Assembly: GCA_030065125.1 (NCBI GenBank) | Contig: JASJDM010000026.1 | Location: 1-64,000 of the forward strand | From: Lysobacterales bacterium | Lineage (GTDB): Bacteria > Pseudomonadota > Gammaproteobacteria > Xanthomonadales > SZUA-38 | Length of the DNA: 64,000 nucleotides | Direction: 5' to 3' | Shown here: one piece after another, positions 60,811-64,000 of the stretch | How positions within the stretch are numbered: the stretch's first letter is position 1 | Layout: each line of letters begins with the position of its first letter | Position numbers and translations under genes: made by a program | Notes under the pieces: generated by a model | What the model was told of the DNA's origin: nothing | Seen by the model: the letters and a program-made list of their open reading frames with translations, nothing else | The model's database searches: none

Positions 60811-61813
60811 CATTCTCGAATCCCTGGCCCGGCGGCAGGACCTCAGCCCCGAGCAGGTCAGCCAGGCCATGAATACCATCATGGACGGTGAGGCCACTCC
60901 GGCCCAGATCGGGGGCTTCCTGATGGGGCTGCGGGTGAAGGGAGAAACCGTTGAGGAAATCGCCGCGGCCGCTGCGGTCATGCGGGAGCGGGCGGTGCCG
61001 GTGGAGGTACACCAGGATCACCTGATCGACACCTGCGGTACCGGGGGCGACGGCCGCAGCACCTTCAATGTCTCAACAGCCTGTGCTTTTGTGGCGGCGG
61101 TGGCCGGTGCCAGGGTCGCCAAGCACGGCAACCGATCGGTTTCCAGCAGCTCCGGCAGCGCTGACGTGCTGGAGGCTGCCGGCGTGCGGCTGGACCTGGC
61201 GCCCGATCAGGTGGCCGAGTGTATCCGCCGCTTCGGCGTAGGGTTTCTGTTCGCTCCGGCTCACCACGGCGCCACCCGCCACGCAGTGGGCCCGCGCAAG
61301 GAACTCGGGGTCCGAACCCTGTTTAACCTGCTGGGGCCCATGACCAACCCGGCATCAGCGCCCAACCAGGTCATGGGCGTGTACTCGGATCGTTGGGTAC
61401 GGCCGGTGGCCGAGGTGCTGGGGCGGCTCGGCTCGCGCCACGTCATGGTGGTGCATTCCGAGGATGGCATGGACGAGATCAGTACCGAAGCCCCCACCCA
61501 CGTGGCAGAACTGAAGGACGGCGAAGTTGAGGAGTGGACCCTGAATCCGGCCGACTATGACGTGGAAGCCTCCGGCCTGGACCAGGTCGTCGCCTACACC
61601 GCCCAGGGCAGTCTGGATTTGATCAAGGAGGCCCTGACCTCATCCAAAGGCCCGGCGGCAGACCTGGTGGCCCTCAATGCCGGCGCCGCAATTTTCGTGG
61701 CGGGAATCACCACAAACCTGATTGGCGGCATTGCGCTGGCCCGGGAAATTCAGGGTGCCGGATCGGCCTGGGCCACCCTGCGGGAGCTGGCCGCCTACAC
61801 CCAGAGCCTGTGA
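60803..61813 (+). CDS. trpD: Anthranilate phosphoribosyltransferase
   Basis: Joins anthranilate and PRPP. The 336 residues carry the PRPP loop [73 protein letters not shown] and EDGMDEIS, all catalytic or anthranilate-binding motifs of the family. ATG 60803 chosen: it lies in the overlap with trpG and starts the usual [11 protein letters not shown]; the upstream start 60746 was rejected. It overlaps trpC by 4 bases. Confidence 0.96.
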   Translation: MRDILESLARRQDLSPEQVSQAMNTIMDGEATPAQIGGFLMGLRVKGETVEEIAAAAAVMRERAVPVEVHQDHLIDTCGTGGDGRSTFNVSTACAFVAAVAGARVAKHGNRSVSSSSGSADVLEAAGVRLDLAPDQVAECIRRFGVGFLFAPAHHGATRHAVGPRKELGVRTLFNLLGPMTNPASAPNQVMGVYSDRWVRPVAEVLGRLGSRHVMVVHSEDGMDEISTEAPTHVAELKDGEVEEWTLNPADYDVEASGLDQVVAYTAQGSLDLIKEALTSSKGPAADLVALNAGAAIFVAGITTNLIGGIALAREIQGAGSAWATLRELAAYTQSL

Positions 61814-62637
61814 CCCAGATCGCCGTGAATGACGCGTCCGACGTATTGACCCGGATCCTTCGCCGCAAGCGCGACGAAGTGACCGAGCGCTGCGCGGACC
61901 GGTCGCTGGGTCAACTGACCGAGATGGCCCGGGACACAGCGCCATGCCGTGGGTTCGCCGCGGCGATCCGGCGGCGGGTGGCGGCGCAGCAAACCGCGGT
62001 GATCGCCGAAATCAAGAAGGCGTCCCCCAGCAAGGGCGTGATCCGGGAAGATTTCGATCCGCCCGCCATCGCCCGCAGCTACCAGGCCGGGGGCGCTGCC
62101 TGTCTGTCGGTGTTGACCGATGAGCCCTTTTTCCAGGGTTCGGACGCATACCTGAAGGACGCCCGTGCGGCGGTCGAGCTGCCGGTATTGCGCAAGGATT
62201 TCACGGTGGATCCATACCAGGTGGTCGAGGCCCGGGTGCTGGGCGCCGACTGCATCCTGCTGATCGTGGCGGCGCTGGAAGATTCGGCCCTGCAGGAGCT
62301 GTCGGAGCAGGCGGCGGAACTGGGACTGGATGTGCTGGTGGAAGTCCACGACGCTGATGAGTTGGATCGCGCTCTGGCGCACACAGCGTCACCCCTGATC
62401 GGCATCAACAACCGCAATCTGCGGACCTTCGAAACGGATATCGCCACCACCCTGGATCTGGTGGGGCAGATCCCTGATGACCGTATCCTGATCACCGAGA
62501 GCGGCATTGCCTCGGCGGCGGATGTGGCCCGCCTTCAGCAGGCCGGTGTTTACGGGTTCCTGGTCGGAGAAGCCTTCATGCGGGCGGAAGACCCGGGTCA
62601 GAAGCTGGCGGAGCTTTTCAGCACCGCGAAGGCCTGA
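61810..62637 (+). CDS. trpC: Indole-3-glycerol-phosphate synthase
   Basis: Decarboxylative ring closure of CdRP to indole-3-glycerol phosphate. The 275-residue TIM barrel has [83 protein letters not shown] and [16 protein letters not shown]. It is monofunctional, without the TrpF domain of E. coli. GTG 61810 overlaps the trpD stop (GTGA). It ends 9 bases before the convergent crp stop. Confidence 0.96.
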   Translation: MTQIAVNDASDVLTRILRRKRDEVTERCADRSLGQLTEMARDTAPCRGFAAAIRRRVAAQQTAVIAEIKKASPSKGVIREDFDPPAIARSYQAGGAACLSVLTDEPFFQGSDAYLKDARAAVELPVLRKDFTVDPYQVVEARVLGADCILLIVAALEDSALQELSEQAAELGLDVLVEVHDADELDRALAHTASPLIGINNRNLRTFETDIATTLDLVGQIPDDRILITESGIASAADVARLQQAGVYGFLVGEAFMRAEDPGQKLAELFSTAKA

Positions 62638-62646
62638 GTTCGGCTA

Positions 62647-63342
62647 TCAGGCGCCCAGCGCGGGTGGCGGAGTCGAGTCCCTGGCGCCAAACACCACTAT
62701 GGTCTTGCCGGCCACATCGATCATGCCTTCTTCTTCCAGGCCCTTGAGGACCCGCCCAGCCATTTCCCGGGAGCAGCCGACGATGCGGCTGATCTCCTGA
62801 CGTGAGATCTTGATCTGCATGCCATCTGGATGGGTCAGCGCGTCGGGTTCCTTGCAAAGGTCCATCAGGGTCCGGGCCACCCGTCCCTGGACGTCCATGA
62901 ATGCCAGGCGCCGGACCTTGCGGCTGGTGTGCAGCAGACGGTCGGTGAGCTGGCGGCCGATGGCGTAAAGGATGTGGGGGCACTCTTCCTTGAGTTCGGT
63001 TTCGAACAGCTGGCCCATACGTCCATAGCTGATCTGGGCCAGCTCGCAGGGCGTGCGGGTGCGGACCATGACCTCGCGTCGTTCCGGTTCCACGTAAAGG
63101 CCCATTTCGCCGATGAAGTTGCCGGGGTTGAGGTAGGCCAGGATCAACTCGCGGCCTTCCTCGTCCTCTACGCTGACCGTGACTGACCCCTCCACTACGT
63201 AGTACAGGGTGTCGGCCAGGTCACCGGGCCGGATGATGGGAGTCTTGTTGGGAAATTTGCGCCGGTGACAGCAGCGCAGAAAGCGCTCGATGGCGGTTTC
63301 GTCGTACTTGAAGAAGCCCCGGTTTTCAGGCTGCAGGTCCAT
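62647..63342 (-). CDS. crp: CRP/FNR-family regulator of the Clp type
   Basis: 231 residues: cyclic-nucleotide-binding barrel (CHRRKFPNKTPIIRPGDLAD, TLYYVVEGSVTVSVEDEEGR, NPGNFIGEMGLYVEP), long helix, and winged helix (ISRQEISRIVGCSREMAGRV). The phosphate-binding loop reads ERREVMVRTRTPCELAQISY. E. coli CRP has ERSAWVRAKTACEVAEISY, whose Ser contacts cAMP; the Glu here matches what I recall of Xanthomonas Clp, which answers to cyclic di-GMP rather than cAMP. Ligand is therefore uncertain. In Xanthomonas, clp also lies next to trpC, as here. Convergent with trpC. Confidence 0.92.
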   Translation of the reverse strand: MDLQPENRGFFKYDETAIERFLRCCHRRKFPNKTPIIRPGDLADTLYYVVEGSVTVSVEDEEGRELILAYLNPGNFIGEMGLYVEPERREVMVRTRTPCELAQISYGRMGQLFETELKEECPHILYAIGRQLTDRLLHTSRKVRRLAFMDVQGRVARTLMDLCKEPDALTHPDGMQIKISRQEISRIVGCSREMAGRVLKGLEEEGMIDVAGKTIVVFGARDSTPPPALGA

Positions 63343-63493
63343 CCAAAAAGCCCCATGGTCCAGCTAAGCTCGGTTGTTTGTAACGTAAATCCTGAGGGCG
63401 CGCAAGTAAGTTGTTGTTTATTAATGCCTTCGGCTGCTGGCGAGGTAGTGGCGGAATGGGCCGGAGGAGGTCACCTCGCGCCCTATGGGACGG

Positions 63494-64000
63494 TCAAAAC
63501 CGGTAGGCCAGCCACTTCATGATCCGGGCCGTCTGCTGCATGGCCATGCGTACCGGTTCCGGCAACTCCGAGCCCCCGGCCTCCCGCGCTTCCTCGCCGT
63601 GCCGCGCTTCGTCGTCGGCCATCTGCTGAACGATGGCCCGGCTGCGACTGTCGCTGTCGGGGAGCTGCTCCAGGTGATCTTCCAGGTGGGCCTCAACCTG
63701 GCGCTCGGTTTCCATGACAAAGCCCAGGCTCCAACGGTCCCCCGACAATCCGGCGACGGCGCCAATGGCGAAAGAGCCCGCGTACCACAGGGGGTTGAGT
63801 TGGCTGGGGTAACTGCCCAGCTCACTGAGACGCTGCTCACACCACGCCAGGTGGTCGGTTTCCTCCGCGGCAGCCGCCAGCATGTGGTCGCGGATGGCCG
63901 GATCCCGGGCGGTCAGTGCCTGGCCGTTGTAGAGCGCCTGGGCACACACCTCGCCGGCATGGTTGATGCGCATCAATCCGGCCGCGTGTGCCTCTTCTGC
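63494..64000 (-). CDS. coq7: Ubiquinone hydroxylase Coq7, C-terminal part (cut by window end)
   Basis: Demethoxyubiquinone hydroxylase of ubiquinone synthesis. Reading on the minus strand from base 64000 the frame is open ([20 protein letters not shown]), so the N-terminus lies outside the window. Di-iron ligands are seen in [17 protein letters not shown] (EXXH-like His-Glu pair), [17 protein letters not shown], and [16 protein letters not shown]. Sequence continues to the stop at 63494 (MKWLAYRF). The Coq7 name rests on the ferritin-like motif set. An ATG at 63973 inside the frame is not the start. Confidence 0.93.
   Translation of the reverse strand, partial: AEEAHAAGLMRINHAGEVCAQALYNGQALTARDPAIRDHMLAAAAEETDHLAWCEQRLSELGSYPSQLNPLWYAGSFAIGAVAGLSGDRWSLGFVMETERQVEAHLEDHLEQLPDSDSRSRAIVQQMADDEARHGEEAREAGGSELPEPVRMAMQQTARIMKWLAYRF

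Overview
This is a GC-rich bacterial chromosome segment, densely coded, with short gaps and many stop/start overlaps (ATGA, GTGA, TTGA). Gene content suggests a free-living, probably aquatic, heterotrophic gammaproteobacterium near Lysobacterales/Wenzhouxiangellaceae. The reasons are the order trpD-trpC-crp-coq7, a CRP that resembles Xanthomonas Clp, a class GN proteobacterial sortase system, a lipoyl-bearing E3 in the pyruvate dehydrogenase operon, and secreted proteins ending in a DGFE tail. I saw no rRNA, tRNA, CRISPR array, transposase gene or prophage. The taxonomic placement is an inference from gene order and motifs.

Layout. 1-3322: glycolysis operon (gap 3' end, pgk, a HAD phosphatase, class I fba). 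3386-6296: PPOX-family flavoprotein, bracketed by two near-identical palindromes, then maeB. 6553-17612: an accessory region and the most unusual part of the window. It holds a small Tat-exported protein, a Nif11-domain peptide overlapping a sulfotransferase, a DUF6916-type protein, a secreted protein, two tandem tail-collar (MdpB-type) proteins, a GNAT, a PhyH-type oxygenase whose iron-binding HxD is HxG (a halogenase-type signature), a c-type-cytochrome-like DUF1592/1588 protein with its DUF1552 partner, a degenerate caspase/FGE fusion and an Asp/Asn beta-hydroxylase-type enzyme. 17803-24359: pyruvate dehydrogenase operon aceE-aceF-(retropepsin-like protease)-lpdA. 24652-25745: SYLF lipoprotein and DUF3429 membrane protein. 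25954-35611: envelope module of VolA-type lipase lipoprotein, DUF1302, DUF1329, YCF48-like protein and RND/MMPL transporter, followed by a CAP-domain protein.

35658-40998: small hypotheticals, a repeat-rich 576-bp gap, purC, djlA-like, rpe, RDD protein and DUF2959 lipoprotein. 41028-46747: dedicated sortase system (sortase and VIT/VWA target on minus, PdsR/PdsS two-component pair on plus), with a MITE-like 80-bp element at the target/sortase junction. 46733-47690: small membrane protein and a LuxR-HTH/glyoxalase fusion. 47826-58592: two very large secreted proteins, a Ser/Thr kinase with TPRs, and an ECF-like sigma factor. 58689-62637: trpE-trpG-trpD-trpC. 62647-64000: Clp/CRP-type regulator and coq7 (cut by the window edge).

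Four perfect long palindromes of two related designs (3330, 3956, 25192, 38462) and shorter REP-like elements (24525, 36382-36630) sit in the gaps. They resemble RAYT-associated repeats, though no RAYT gene is in the window.
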